Shown here: piece by piece, positions 1 to 12,215 of the stretch
How the letters are laid out: the number at the start of each line of letters is the position of its first letter
How positions within the stretch are numbered: the stretch's first letter is position 1
Assembly: GCA_020310875.1 (NCBI GenBank)
Contig: CM035433.1
Span: forward strand, 111,365,306 to 111,429,305
Reading direction: 5' to 3'
DNA length: 64,000 bases
Source: Ceratopteris richardii
Taxonomy: Eukaryota > Streptophyta > Polypodiopsida > Polypodiales > Pteridaceae
Program-made: the position numbers and the translations under genes
Notes under the pieces: generated by a model
Database searches by the model: none
What the model was told of the DNA's origin: nothing
What the model saw: only the letters and a program-made list of their open reading frames with translations

Positions 1-1416
1 ACATGGAAGCTGGTTCTGTTGCCTCAAGGGAAGAAACCCATAGCTTGCAAGTGGGTTTACAAGGTAAAGCACAATGCTAATGGTAGCATAAGTAGGTACA
101 AAGCTCGATTGGTAGCAAAAGCATATGCACAAACATATGGCATTGATTATGAGGAAATGCTCAAACCTGTAGCTAAAATGTCTACTGTCAAAACACGTGT
201 TGCATTAGCTACAACAAAACGATGGACTTTGCATCAGATGGATGTGAAGAATGCCTTCCTACATGGTGAGTTATAGGAAGAAGTATACATGGATCAACCA
301 CAAGGATATGAAGATTCAAAGCATCCAAAATATGTTTGCAGGTTGCAAAAGGCTTTGTATGGGTTGAAGCAAGCTCCTCGTGCAAGGCATGCAAGGATTG
401 CTGATTACTTGATCACCATTGGGTTTTCTATGTGTGATGCAGATCATTCACTATATGCAAGGAAGGGTGATGATGGCATCACAATTGTAGATATTTATGT
501 TTATGGCTTAATTGTAGGTGGTGATAATGAAGAAAGCATTAAAGAGGTAAACCAATTGCTTATGTAGGAATTCGACATGAAAGATCTTGGTGTGCTGCTC
601 TATTTCTTGGGCATCAAGTTTATACATACAGAAACTTGTATATGGATGTAGCAAAGGCAATATGCCTTGAATATGCTACAAAAGTATGGTATGGCTGATT
701 GCAAGCCAATTTCTATGCCATTAGATCATAATTTGAAGCTCAATACTACATCAAGTGAAGCATTGGAAAATGCTACTATGTACAGGAAAATTGCAAGAAG
801 CTTGATATATCCCACAATTACAAGGCCTGATCTAAGCTACACTATTAGACTTGAAAGTCAATTCATGCGAGTTCCCAAGAAGCCACATTTGGATGCTTTG
901 AGGTACACTCTACATTATGTGAGTGCTACTTTGGATTATGCATTGTTTTATGATGATGGTGTAGATTTGCAGGTTCACAGATACACGGATGTAGATTGGG
1001 CTAGTAGCATTCAAGATAGAAGATCTACTAGTGGTTTTCTATTCTCACTTGGGAGTGCAGCTGTTACATGGAGTAGTAAGAAGCAACCCACTATTGCTTT
1101 ATCAAGTACAGAGGCTGAGTATAGAGGTGCTGCAATGGCAACATGTGAGACATCACGGCTGGAAATGCTAATTGCAGGTTTAGGTGTGGAGATGCAAAAG
1201 CCTATCACCATCTATTGTGATAATCTTAGCAGCATACAGCTAGCACAGAACCCTCTTTTTCATGCTAGAATAAAGCATATCGAGGTACATTATCACTTCA
1301 TCAGAGAGAAGGTATTGGTAAGTGATATTGAGCTTGTTTATGTGAGAACAAATGAACATGTTATTGATATTTTCACTAAAGCACTTGGAGCAGAGAAGCT
1401 GAAGAATTTCAGATGA
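1..1416 (+). pseudogene. Copia-L polyprotein 3' part: reverse transcriptase and RNase H (broken)
   Basis: Translates in one frame from base 1 as the C-terminal part of a Ty1/copia polyprotein. The RT part has the KWVYKVK and QMDVKNAFLHGEL blocks and LYGLKQAPRA. The RNase H part has TDVDWASS, STSGF, LSSTEAEY and the HARIKHIEVHYHFIREKV block. The frame has no frameshift but three in-frame TAG codons (274-276, 565-567, 649-651). The catalytic YVDD box reads YVYG, so both active-site aspartates are gone. The element therefore cannot encode a working RT. The 5' half (gag, protease, integrase) lies outside the window. Confidence 0.93.
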
Positions 1417-1443
1417 TGCTTGGATTAGAGGATATGACATTGA

Positions 1444-1456
1444 GCTTGAGGGGGAG
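1444..1456 (+). other. Polypurine tract of Copia-L
   Basis: A purine-rich run ending GAGGGGGAG lies directly before the TGTTGAGATATC start of the 3' LTR. This is the position expected for the plus-strand primer site. Confidence 0.8.
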
Positions 1457-1821
1457 TGTTGAGATATCAAGCTCAAAATGTGATGATCCAGTATGACACA
1501 TATCAGTTTTTCATTTCTCTAACATGTATAGTGGTCATGTCGGTATACTTCGTTGAGCTATACTAGATTTATCTACCAAGAATGATGACACATTTGTTCT
1601 TTCCAACTCGCTCATTTGCAGACATTAGATTTTTCCTTATGTACTGATCTTTATATATTGCACTTGTTGTATTCTTGTTTTTAGGTCATTCTTGTACATT
1701 CCTTTTATGTAATAGAAGAAGAAGAAGAAGTGTATTCTTCCTTGCCTCAGTATGTGTGTGTGCTCCTCTTTGAGTGTGAGAGTGTGTGTGAGCTCTCTTC
1801 CTTATCTCCTTCCTCGTGACA
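1457..1821 (+). mobile_element. 3' LTR of Copia-L
   Basis: Starts TGTTGAGATATC right after the polypurine tract and most likely ends ...CTCGTGACA, where the sequence changes abruptly to another copia coding region. It holds GAA and TG microsatellites near its 3' end. The right boundary is inferred from the change in content, because the partner LTR is outside the window. Confidence 0.65.
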
Positions 1822-2467
1822 TGGTTGCTACTTGACTAGACATTGCTCATGCATTGGGAGTTGTTAGCAGGTTCATGGCTAATCTTGGAAAAACTCATTT
1901 GGAGGCATCCAAATCTATCTTGAGATATTTGATAGGGACCAAAGGTAAATGCCTATGTTACAGAAAGGGTCCATTGGAGTTAAAAGGATTCTATGATTTA
2001 TACATGGTAGGTGGTGTGGACACTCGCAAGTCCACAAGTGGCTATGTATACACCCCTACAAGTGGAGATATTTTGATGCTCTAGAATTCAAAGGATAGTT
2101 GCACTATGTACTACAAAGGCCGAATATATTTCAGCCACAGAGGCTTCCAAAGAAGCCATTTGGTTAGCCTGTTTGTGTAGTGATTTTGGGATGCCTGAGA
2201 AGGTACCTACTCTTGGATGTGATATCCAGAGTGCCATATGTTTGGCAAAGAATGCAATGTTCCATGCTCACACAAAGCATATTGATGTGAGATACACTTC
2301 ATCAAAGAGGTGTTAGAGGATGGCTTGGTCACTTTGATCAAGGTCAGTACTTCACAGAGTCATGAAAATGCTCTCAAAAAGTGTCTACCGAAGGCACAAC
2401 ATCAGCTATGCATAGATATGATGGGAGTTAGCTTAAAGGAGCCTCCTTCGTCCTTTACATGGGAGGT
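1822..2467 (+). pseudogene. Copia-H RT/RNase H remnant
   Basis: Translation begins VAT-stop-LDIAHALGVVSRFM, the end of a copia RT. It continues through ILRYLIGTKGKCLCY, the CVD-type RNase H box (here GVDTRKSTSGYVY) and the TEASKEAIWLACL and KNAMFHAHTKHIDVRY blocks. Frameshifts and stops break it near 1833, 2081 and 2290. It belongs to a different copia family from Copia-L. Copia-L seems to have inserted into it. Confidence 0.85.
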
Positions 2468-2640
2468 TGTTGGGGATAAGGCCCCAATGAATCTCCTTTT
2501 TTGTACCTTCCTTGTGAAAGCTCTCTCTGAGAGCTTTCCAAACATTTTTTGTTATATTTTTTGGACCCCAAATTGGGGAGTTATAGGCATTTACATTATT
2601 TCAATATTCACACATGCCCAAATGACCTAAATTCACTTAT
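2468..2640 (+). mobile_element. Possible 3' LTR start of Copia-H
   Basis: A GGGAGG purine run is followed by TGTTGGGGATAAGG at 2468, as expected for a copia 3' LTR after the RNase H end. No partner LTR is visible and the right end is unclear. It is placed before 2641 because Copia-O coding sequence starts there on the other strand. Confidence 0.3.
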
Positions 2641-4189
2641 CAATAAGACTTGTTCCCAAATCTCTCATAACTTGAATGGGACTTCTTCAACTTTATCTTC
2701 TCTATCTTCTTCTTCAAATTTATATGCAGGTTTCTCTCCTCACTTAGCAAACCACTCTCTTGGCATTTTTAGCAACCGAGCAGACCACCAAATAGCTCTC
2801 CATGGCCTCTTTCATCCTGGAGTCTTCACAGAGAGAAATCCAAGTTCCCCATCAATAATATTCTCTAAATCACTGGATGCTCAATCAATATCTTCAAAAC
2901 CTGGAAACGTTTTATTACCAACAAAAATACTTTCTTTACCTTTCTTGGATACACTTGATAAATTTTCTAGTCTAAAATTTCCATGCAAGTTTCCACTCCA
3001 TGGTTTGTTAGAACTATTCATGGGTGGCACATCGAGTCCACCCAAAACTTTAGATTCTACTCTTGAATTTTCAGCATTTCCTTTGTCATTTGATTCAACA
3101 TGAAGTCATTCTTATGCATCAACATAAAAACCTAACATTTCATCAAACACCACAACTCTGCTTACCTTCATCTATTGTGTGAGTGGGATGTGACATTTAT
3201 ATCCCTTTTGCTAAAGAGAGTACCCAACAAAGGTACATTTTTCTACTTTTGGATCAAGCTCTGCCCTCAATGCATCTGGAACATGTACATATGCATTGCG
3301 ACAAAATACTTTCATGTATGATAAATTTGGCTTTTTACCTATAAACTTCTATTTCAGTATTATTTGATGTATAGTAGCTATTGGAGTTCTATTCAATCAA
3401 TACACTAGTGTGCAAAGCTTTTTCTCAATATGGGTGAGGCATATTTCTCTCAACCATTAAGGCTGTTGCTATTTCTCCAATATTTCCAATTTTGCATTTA
3501 GTAATCCTATTCTGTTGTGGTGTGTACTTGCATGAAAATTCCATTCAAATCCCATGACTCTTTGGAAAATTAAGGAGTTTATATGATATGTATTCACCTC
3601 CTCCATTATATCTTAATGTCTCAATATATATATGTGTCTGCTTTTCCACCATAGACTCAAAATTCTAAAAGTGAGCAAATACCTCATCTTTTCTTTCTTG
3701 AAGTATACCCATACTTTTCTTGTATGGTCATCAATAAATGTGACATAAAACCTACAAAATTCTATGGATGTGGTCTTTGTAGGAAACATCTGCATGTACT
3801 ATCTCTACTACATTCTCATTAACATGCTTGTCATGAAAAATGATTCTCTTGATTTTTTACCAAAACAACATGTTTCACATACCTTTTGCATCTCTACAAC
3901 CTTAAATTTTGGTAATCTTTTGACAAGATTCTTTGGCTGCATCAACTTTAGCCTCCACAAAGTTTCATCTCCAATTTGTTTGTGCCATATCTCTTTGTCC
4001 ACAATAACACCTGCACCTTTTCCAAACATGGATACATTCATTTCAAGAACTTTCATTCAAGCTAAACATTCTACCCACTTTATTTCCTTTGTTGATCAAC
4101 CTTCCATTCTTCTTGTACTCTTCTACATATAAACCATCATAATGGAACCTAACTTATAATCCTCAGTCAATAATTTTTCCAACCAAAAA
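2641..4189 (-). pseudogene. Copia-O integrase and GAG-pre-integrase remnant (left half)
   Basis: Read on the minus strand from 4189. It gives a pre-integrase domain (EIWHKQIGDETLW, then CETCCFGKKSRESF), an integrase core start (VTFIDDHTRKVWVYF) and the integrase C-terminal motif around 3230 (TFVGYS-like). From about 3160 down to 2641 follows a long linker frame (VVFDEMLGFYVDA and onward) with only scattered stops. Several frameshifts break the domains. The gag half of the same element lies at 34646-35603 on the same strand, beyond the inserted Copia-A. Confidence 0.8.
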
Positions 4190-4905
4190 TGTTAGATATG
4201 CTCAATACTCCACCCCAAATGAAAAAATGATTCATGATGCTCTAAGCTGTAAGGTCCCCATTATGAAAAGAAGCTGTTGTTAGAGCCTGAACATTTGTGG
4301 AACCCTAACTTCTAAGTTAGATGAGGTCTATGTGTGACCATTGATGGTTATAGATTATTTTTGTGATATTAGCCATTAGGTTAGGTAGGGCATAAACTTC
4401 GGGGCCATTGGGATGCCATTCAAGAAAAAACTAAAGGCCCAGTGGCATTGTGCAGTTTCCCTATAGAAAATTAATGGGGGGAGTGCAAAGGGGGGCTTGC
4501 CCCCTTCTGCAAGGTCGAAGGGACCTATCCTTGTGACCCATAGGGCCAAGATGGTAGGACTTCTAGTCATGGAGATATTGTCAAATTATATATTTTGCGG
4601 ACTACTGTGTATCTCCCTAAATAACTTTACCTATACTAAATACCCTTGTAAAAGCTATATAAACATGGCCCTAAGTTTTACATAACATTGCACACTAATA
4701 AGCCCTTCATCTAGTGTCTATCTAGATTGCCATCTAAGATCCACATTGGGAGCCCATGGGTGGAGAACACCATGGTTGTAACTGCATTACACTTAACAAT
4801 CTAAGAATTTGAGTTCTCTATCTCTCAATCTGCATCTATCTTTCTGTGCATTTTTCTCTCAACTCTGTCTATAGGTCTACTCTACCATGCTCTTATTTTC
4901 TTACA
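4190..4905 (+). mobile_element. 5' LTR of Copia-A
   Basis: Starts TGTTAGATATGC and ends ATTTTCTTACA, directly followed by a Met-tRNA-like primer site. A diverged copy starting TGTTAGATATGC occurs at 34083 behind an RNase H region. The two copies identify this as the 5' LTR of a long, nested-into element. Length is 716 bp. Confidence 0.88.
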
Positions 4906-4920
4906 TGGTATCAAAGTTTA
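4906..4920 (+). other. Primer binding site of Copia-A
   Basis: TGGTATCAAAGTTTA begins immediately after the LTR's terminal CA. It resembles the usual copia initiator-Met tRNA site TGGTATCAGAGC with mismatches. Confidence 0.8.
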
Positions 4921-4930
4921 GGAGACTTTG

Positions 4931-5935
4931 AGTGGTGCAGAAGAAAGAACATGAGGCTTCAACGACAAAAGAGCGAAGATGTCAAGTATTACGATCATCT
5001 ACGACTAGGAATCAAGGTGGTTCATCAAGAGGAGCAGGTGGAGCACAAACAGGAACAACAATGATGTCGGTCATCCCTACGCTATGGATACGACCACCAA
5101 CCTTCATGGAAGGTAAACATGATGGTATGAAGTACATCCTATAGAATTTTAAAATATCTTCTATTCTTGATTCATATGAGCTTCTACAGATTGTTCTTGG
5201 GACTGCTCATGAGCAAGAAACACCTGATCAAGATAATCCTGATCAAATGATTCCTCCTAATGCTGATCTTCTACATGCTTGGAAATGTAGAAATGGAGAT
5301 GCACTCCATGCTCTAGTTACAAGTACTATTAATAGTGTTTTGAGTCTCATTTAGCATACTACCAAGGCGTGTGAAGCATGGAACATATTGAGAAATCAAT
5401 ATGAAACTCGTAATCAGACATGGATTCAAAAACTAGAGAATAAGCTAGCAATAGAAATGTTTGTTGATGGGGAGACTACAGAGGTGTTTATCACTCGCAT
5501 AAAGAATCTACGAGATCAAATGGTAGGAGCACGTGTACAAAAGTCAAGTGAAGAGCTAGCTCATGATGTATTCAAATATGTCTACCTAAGTTTGATGGTT
5601 TGGTAACTGTTCTTAATACTCCAATCACACCTCAACCACTAACTTTTGAAGAATTCAGTGCCTTACTCATGGAGGAGGAGCTACGGCTCAAGGCAAGGAA
5701 TGGTGGCAACAAAGGAGATGCTACATTCACAACAAATGCAAAAGGATTCAAAGTGGACTCTTCAAAAGATGGAGACAAAAAGAAGAATGACAAAAAGAAG
5801 TTCAAGGGAGAGTGTTTCCACTACAAGAAGAAAGGACACAGAATCCAAGACTATCACATCAAGAAGGTAGATGAGAATACTGGCTCTTCAAAAGGTGGCA
5901 AGGGAAGGAGTCTACCAACACAACAAAAATAGAGC
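4931..5935 (+). pseudogene. Copia-A gag (broken)
   Basis: Codes for a copia capsid protein. The C-terminal capsid part at 5388-5606 (NQTWIQKLENKLAIEMF, TTEVFITRIKNLRDQM) is the UBN2-type gag region. The zinc knuckle at about 5811-5865 reads CFHYKKKGHRIQDY, so two of the expected cysteines of CX2CX4HX4C are replaced by tyrosine. Stops occur in frame at about 5144 and 5352, and a frame change occurs near 5600. No intact gag can be made. Confidence 0.85.
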
Positions 5936-5998
5936 TTGAATTACTTGTTACAATAGAGGAGGTATGCTCCTCGACTGAAGACTCAGGAACGAATGACT

Positions 5999-6983
5999 CA
6001 TGCGTGTTGGACAATGGTGCATCTCATCACATGATGAGTAGAAAAGACCCTTACAGTTCCTTACAACCTCTAAAGGAACCCATCACAGTGAAGGTAGGCA
6101 ACAATGCAAGATGCCTCATAGAGGGCGAAGGTACAATTTCTTTCATTAACTCTAATGGGGATGTCAAAAAGCTTTCAAATGTGTTGTATGTTCCACAAAT
6201 AAAATGAAATCTACTTTCACTAGCTTCTACAACTGATTAAGTTCATCAAGTATCTTCTAATAAGAAAGGAGCTAAGATTATGGATATTAACAACAACATT
6301 GTTGGGACTATCATAAGGAGGAACAAACTATATGAGTTGTGTGCTCTTATAGCCACTACGAGTGTGGGGACAATTAAGCTATGGCATGAGAGATTCAACC
6401 ACATCGGATACCCTATACTGAACGAGATACATCATAGGGGTATTGTTGCACACCTACCATCGATTTCAGAAATGAAGGAACCATGTGAAGCTTGCATGAC
6501 GGGAAAGCAACAAAGGAAAGCATTCCCACAAGAAAGCAAGAACAGGGCAAGCTATCCTTTAGAGTTGGAGCATGCTGACTTATGGAAAAAAATGCCTACA
6601 CAGACCTTGGGTGGATCTTCTTACTTCATGTTAATTGTCGATGACTATAGAAAGAAGATGTGGGTGTACTTTCGTTTGCAATAAGGCTCAAGCTTTTGGT
6701 AAGTTTAAAGAATGGCTTCAACTTGTTGAAAATGAAACATGGAAGAAGATGAAGAAATTCAGGAGAGATGGTGGTGGTGAGTTCACATCAACAGAGTTTG
6801 AAGATTTCTACACGAGTAAAGGAATCAATCATCAACTTGCAGTGGCACATAGCACTCAATAGAACAGTGTTACAAAACATTAGAATCAAACCACCACGGA
6901 GTTGGCAAGGTGCATGTCGAAGGGAAAGGGTTTGCCTAATCAATTTGGGGTAGAGGTTGTCAAAATTGCTATCTACATCTTGA
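5999..6983 (+). pseudogene. Copia-A protease, pre-integrase and integrase (first part)
   Basis: The protease region starts at CVLDNGASHHM; the expected catalytic DSG reads DNG. The pre-integrase zinc motif is LWHERFNHIGY with CEACMTGKQQRKAF. The integrase core has ELEHADLW and FRRDGGGEFTS, giving the first two catalytic aspartates. The QNGVAER block with the glutamate is damaged. The frame runs into CMSKGKGLPNQF and is cut at 6983 by Copia-B. It resumes at 31795. Stops and frameshifts occur near 6205 and 6682. Confidence 0.88.
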
Positions 6984-7282
6984 TGAAGTGATTCGATGGC
7001 GATGCACCACACTACACTCTCCTTCTTGAGAGCTGCACAACGATATCCTCGGATTAGAAAACTGAGCTCCTAGGGCCGCACATGGTACTCGGCACAGAGG
7101 CTGTAGAATATGTAGGAAAAACACAGTACACAAGGAGCACGAAGATACAATTCTTAGGTTTTACAAATGCGGTCAAACTTACAGTCTGTAGCAGACCAAG
7201 CCACTATATGTTTTATTAAAGAACATATACAAACAAGTGTCTGGTGGCCATTTGGCCTTTCACATGGACACTAATGGTAACA
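6984..7282 (-). mobile_element. 3' LTR of Copia-B
   Basis: 299 bp. On the minus strand it starts TGTTACCATTAG next to the polypurine tract and ends at the Copia-A integrase junction. It matches 31496-31794 and, more distantly, the Copia-B2 LTRs at 46707 and 49650. Confidence 0.93.
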
Positions 7283-7295
7283 ATCTCCCACTAAA
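7283..7295 (-). other. Polypurine tract of Copia-B
   Basis: On the minus strand TTTAGTGGGAGAT stands directly before the LTR start. The same sequence lies at 47005-47017 in Copia-B2. Confidence 0.75.
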
Positions 7296-7439
7296 GGCCA
7301 ATATGGCCAAAGTAACTATGGGAGAAAAAATAAAGAATGATAAAGAATACCTCAGTGTAAGTATACAAACTACACCTCCCACCTTATGGGCATGTTACAC
7401 AGTATACAAGTGACTGTGTAAGATCATGAATCAAGTAAC

Positions 7440-9260
7440 CCCCATCAAGTGACAGTAGTGTCAAAAGCCATCATGCGGTAGGGCTTTAGTGAAAGCATCT
7501 GCAACATTATCATGAGTGTGAACCTTCTCAAGAATAATGCACTTAGTGGAAAAGCAATCTCTAATGAAGTGATACCTCACCTCAATGTGCTTGGTCTTTG
7601 CATGATAGACCGGATTCTTAGCCAAAGCAATGGCACTCTGACTGTCACTGAGCAAACGAGGTACATGCTAAGATAAACCCATATCACAAGCAAGACGAGA
7701 AAGCCACAATGCTTCCTTACATGCCTCACTTGCTGCAACATCCTCTGCTTGTGTGGTGGAAACAGATGTACATTCTTGAAGAGGAGATCTCCAAGAGATA
7801 GCCCTCCAGCAAAATGAACAATGTACCCTGACATAGACTTACGATTGTCTACACAACCAACATAGTCAGAATCCATGTAACCAATAATGGATGGTTTCCC
7901 TCTGCCTAAGCATAGACACTTGTCCTTAGTGCCACTCAGATATCTCAAAATCCTCTTGAACACTTCCCAATGTTTCTTGCCAAGATTAGACATATATCTA
8001 CTCACAACTCCCACTACAAATGCAATGTCTAGTCGCGTAGCTACCATAGCATAGGTGAGACTTCCAACAATAGATTGATAGGGAATTTTGGTCATGAATT
8101 CATTTTCCTCATCTGATTTGGGGCAATCATCCTTGCTCAATTTCACATATGTGGGTAAAGGTGTACTCAATGCCTTTCCACCCTACATATTGAACCTGTG
8201 AAGTACTTTGGATATGTACTCACTTTGAGACAAGTACATGCATCTTTTACTCCTATCATGAGTAATGCGCATGCCAAGAATATGTTTGGCATCCCCCTAA
8301 TCATTCATTTCAAATGTTTGACTCAACTTCTTTTTGAGAATTGACAAGTCATAAGAGGACTTCCCAAGAATCAACATATCATCGACATAAAGTATCAAGC
8401 ATATCAAGTTGCCATCTGAGCATCTCTTTGTGAAGAGACAGTGATCCTCATTGCTTCAAGAACATTTTGAGACTTAATAAAAGCATCAAACTTTTGGTAC
8501 CATTGTCTAGGGGACTGTTTAAGTCCATACAAGCTCTTCTTGAGCTTACAAACTAGACTTTCCTTGCCAGAAACTACATAACCCTCTGGTTGTTCCATAT
8601 AGATCTCATTTGCAAGATCTCCATGCAAGAAAGCATTTTTCACATCCATTTGGACTAGCTCTAAGTCCTCCATTGCAATGAATCCAGACAACATGTGTAG
8701 GGTATTCATCTTGACCATTGGAGAGAAGATTTCCTCGAAATCAATAACATGTTGTTGCTTAAAGCCCTTTGCAACAAGTCATGCTTTATAATTTGGAGAA
8801 GCACTATCTGATGTGAATTTCAGCTTATATACCCATTTACATGGTAAAGCTTTCCTGCCATTTGGCAAAGGTACTAAATCCCAAGTACCATTCTTGTGAA
8901 TAGAATCCAACTCACTCTTCATGGCATGCTCCCACTTGACATGATCCTCTGTCTACATAGCCTCTTTGTAGCAAGAAGGCTCACCGGCATCTGTTAGCGT
9001 ACCAATATCTAAACCTGGAACATATCTATCAGGTGGATGTGAAACACGTGTAGAGCATCTCAATGGTTGCTGAACAGGAACATGTGCAGACTGATATGAT
9101 CGGACATTCTCTTGAACCTCCCTATGTGGAACATTTTTATGCATGCTAATTGGAGGACTAGTATCCTCAAACACCACTCTTCTCACTTCAACCTCCTTAA
9201 TGGGCTGTTTATGCATCTTATACTCATTGAAAATGACATCACTACTTCTGATCACTCATC
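7440..9260 (-). pseudogene. Copia-B reverse transcriptase and RNase H
   Basis: Minus-strand copia pol C-terminal half. RT blocks are QMDVKNAFLHGDL, SLYGLKQSPRQWYQKF and an intact YVDD near 8380. RNase H blocks include GYMDSDYVGCVDNRKS and DSQSAIALAKNPVYHAKTKH. The 8953-9255 stretch is the integrase-RT linker. Frames change at least near 7650, 8200, 8400 and 8800. Copia-B2 at 47152-48495 keeps the same region open and shows that the damage here is secondary. Confidence 0.92.
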
Positions 9261-10281
9261 GTGTTTTAGGATCCCATAAGCGATATCCAAATTGTCATTC
9301 TCGACCATATCCAAGAAAAATGCATTTCTTTGACTTATGGTCCAACTTTTGTCTAAGACTCTTGGGTATATGAACATATGCTTCACACCCAAAAACTCAA
9401 TGATGATCATAATATGGTGGCTTCCCTATCCATAACTCTTGTGCCACTTTCAAACCTTTGGCAGTACTAGGTGAAAGGTTAATCACATGAACTATAGTCA
9501 ATACTGCTTTTGCCCGAAATCCTTGTGAGAGGTTTGCATGATGCAACATAGAAACTACTCTATCTTGAATAGTTTTATTCATCCTTTCAGCTACACCATT
9601 CTGTATTGGGGCATAAGGAGTTGTAAGCTCTCTACGAATTCCTCTAGACTGACAGAAAGGTTGAATTCATGTGATGTATACTCACCCCTATTATGTAAAC
9701 GTAAAGCTTTAAGCTTAGTTCCTTTTTTAGTCTCAACTGAAGCAAGCCATTGTTTGAAACTAGGGAATACCTCTCCCTTAAATTTGATAGGATATACCCA
9801 GAATTTTCTAGTAGCATCATCTATGAAACTGACAAAGTAAAGAGAACCACCTAAGGACCTAGTGGGCATAGGACCACACACATCTATATGAACGAGATCT
9901 AAAGGCTGAATTGAAGAGTCAATGTGCATTCCATGCACATTACTAGTTTGCTTTCCCTATTAACAATGCTCACAAAATGAAAAATCAAAGAAAGATAACA
10001 CACGTAAGTAGCCAGAACGAGAAATATTTTCCATTCCACTACAAGATATATGGCCCAAACGACCATGCCAAATACAAGCCATAGATTGTTCAGTAACAGC
10101 TAACAAGTGTTCTTTCTGTGATACAAATAAAGGATAAAGTGATCCAACTTTGCTTCCTTTGCAATAACCATATTGCCCTATGATATACGAAAGGACTTAG
10201 CATAGAAGACCACCTTGTAACCAAGGTAATCAAGTTGACCAACTGACATGAAATTGCGTGATAACAGAGGTACATGGTTGT
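9261..10281 (-). pseudogene. Copia-B integrase and pre-integrase
   Basis: Read from 10281 on the minus strand: NHVPLLSRNFMSVGQLD (end of the protease-to-pre-integrase segment), the pre-integrase HGRLGH block, and then an integrase core with LVHIDVCGPM and SFIDDATRKFWVY (9591-9938). The following segment (9397-9582) has TIQDRVVSMLHHANL, the region after the catalytic glutamate. Stops near 9590 and 9960 break it. Gypsy-1 cuts it at 10281. Confidence 0.88.
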
Positions 10282-10960
10282 TGTTGTAGTATGCCCTTGG
10301 GGAGCCTAGACCCACACCACCTTGCATGGAAGCAAGAAGGAAGGCTCAAGAAAGACTCTCCTTTGATCCACCCCAACCTCCATCATGTTCAAGCCATTGG
10401 CCATCAGCCGGCAGCTATGCCACATGCTTGAAAACATGGAGAGATGGGAGTCAAGGATCCTAGTCACATATGTAAAATACAAGAAAGTTGCAACACTCTA
10501 CTTACACACCTGGGAAATGCTAGCATGCACACACACCTCACTCTCTCACACTCGAAGACTAAATACATATATGCACAAAGCCTTAAGAGAAAAGAGAGTT
10601 CTTCCATTCAAAGGATATATACATGAGACCACGTCAAACCAACAGCTCCCCCTCCCCAAGAAATGAGCCTCTATTTATAGGCTAAGCACATTCTCCCATG
10701 TGCTCTTTTTGACTAGCAAAAAAAGAGCACATTCCTCACTAACATATCTCAAAAACATCTTTTCAAATATTCTCTAACAACCAAATCTCAAAAGGAAAGG
10801 GAATACGTGTGTGGGGATTTTTCTAGACTTCTACAAAAAGGATGGGTATTTACATGCTTCCAAAAGCCTTACTTTAGGAGAAATATTAAAAAGTGTCTAA
10901 GAGGGAGTTTTCATGTGAAACTCTAAGTAGATATGAAAAGAGGGTTCCTATGCACAATTG
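10282..10960 (-). mobile_element. 3' LTR of Gypsy-1, major segment
   Basis: The LTR runs on the minus strand from 17462 to 17430, is interrupted by Copia-C, and resumes at 10955 (10956-10960 is the duplicated target AATTG). Its end lies at about 10282, where Copia-B pre-integrase coding begins. A minus-strand TATA-like box lies at 10672-10679. Sequence near 10830 (AAATACCCATCC and CTTTTTGTAGA on the minus strand) is shared with the Gypsy-2 LTR near 51180. Confidence 0.75.
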
Positions 10961-11994
10961 TGTTGGTGCAGACCAATCATCAATTGAAGGCTTGGAAGAT
11001 CAAATGATGAAGGAAGAATCAATTCCTAAAGAGTGGAAGAAGATCACATTCAGAGGACAAGAGAAGTGTACACATATGTACATTAGCATAGTCATAGATG
11101 ACTTAGATCATTTTGTTCAGTAAGAATTATGTACAAATTATCTATAAATACCTTGAGAAAAGTCGGGGCATGTATGAGAGCATATGTGATAATAGTCAGA
11201 AGTCAAGAATGAGGGAGATAGAAGTCATGAGATAGAGGAAAGTGAATTTGAGTTAGCTCTCATCACTCAGTTGTACTTCTTCTGAGTAAATGAAAAGTTT
11301 TGCGCCCGATGTTTCTGCGTGTTCTCCTTCTACAGTGGATCAATTGTGAAATGCTTTTGTACAAGTCTAAGTTGAGAGTTGCTTGACCTCTGTGCAAAGT
11401 TTTAGTTTCCAATTGTAATCAGGCTGAGTGAATTAAGTGTAGGAACATTCATATGTGAAGTATGTTCACTGGTTCCTAAAACAGGCGCATATTTCGAAGT
11501 CAATGTTTTAGTCATTTCCCCTAGCACAGTTTAAAGTTTTGCATGAGTGAGGGCTTAATCTTTAAGTTGGAAGATAAGCTACTTATGTCTAGAAGCATTT
11601 TGTAAAACGGGTTCTATTCAAGGAGAACCAAGTCTTAAAAGTTACAGGTGTAAAGTCGACTGTTCTGGATGACAGTTTCTGACATAGGTAACTTGAGAAG
11701 TTGATTTCTCAAGTTATACTTAATCTTTTGAAGAGATTCAACTTGGAGTAGATGCGCAATCTCTAGGAGATACTTCGTACAAAGTTTCATCAAAAACTTT
11801 ACACGTTTGATAGGCCAATGTGAAGATACAGTGCAGCAGACTTTTCTGTGTTTCATCTTCTTCACAGATTTGTTAACTTTTTGATAATTAGCAAATGATC
11901 CTCTAAATTAGTGAAGTGTTTGACTTACTTTTGGTATAGAGGTGCTCTAATCACAAAAGTAAGTTGTTCTTTTGGAGATTAACATTCTCCATCA
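10961..11994 (+). mobile_element. 5' LTR of Copia-C
   Basis: Starts TGTTGGTGCAGACC and ends TTCTCCATCA. A likely TATA box, TATAAATA, lies at 11143-11150. The start of transcription would follow it by about 30 bases. The antisense open frame at 11635-11865 occurs identically in both LTRs and is not a gene. Confidence 0.97.
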
Positions 11995-11995
11995 G

Positions 11996-12009
11996 TGGTA
12001 TCAGAGCAG
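11996..12009 (+). other. Primer binding site of Copia-C
   Basis: TGGTATCAGAGCAG, one base after the LTR end, is a full match to the usual copia initiator-Met tRNA primer site. Confidence 0.93.
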
Positions 12010-12215
12010 GAGACATCAATTTGAAGAAAGGAGGATCCCGACTGCTGCAGATTCAAGAAATTCAACACTTGAAGGACTAAGAAGTGAAAGCTTGGAGTTA
12101 AAGCTTGAGGAGAAGACTATTTGACATCAAGAAAGGCAAAAGGAGTTCAATTCGAAGTAAAGGTACATATATTGTTTGTAAAGCTTGAAGATTTCAACAC
12201 ACAGGTGGACACAAG

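Noticed and set aside
2549..3103. 184-codon plus-strand open frame that could be a small plant gene
   Set aside because: The minus strand reads the integrase-RT linker of Copia-O in line with the upstream integrase C-terminus, so the plus frame is an antisense by-product.
11635..11865. Identical 76-codon minus-strand frames in two places (also 17070-17300)
   Set aside because: They lie inside the two Copia-C LTRs, so identity only reflects the LTR pair.
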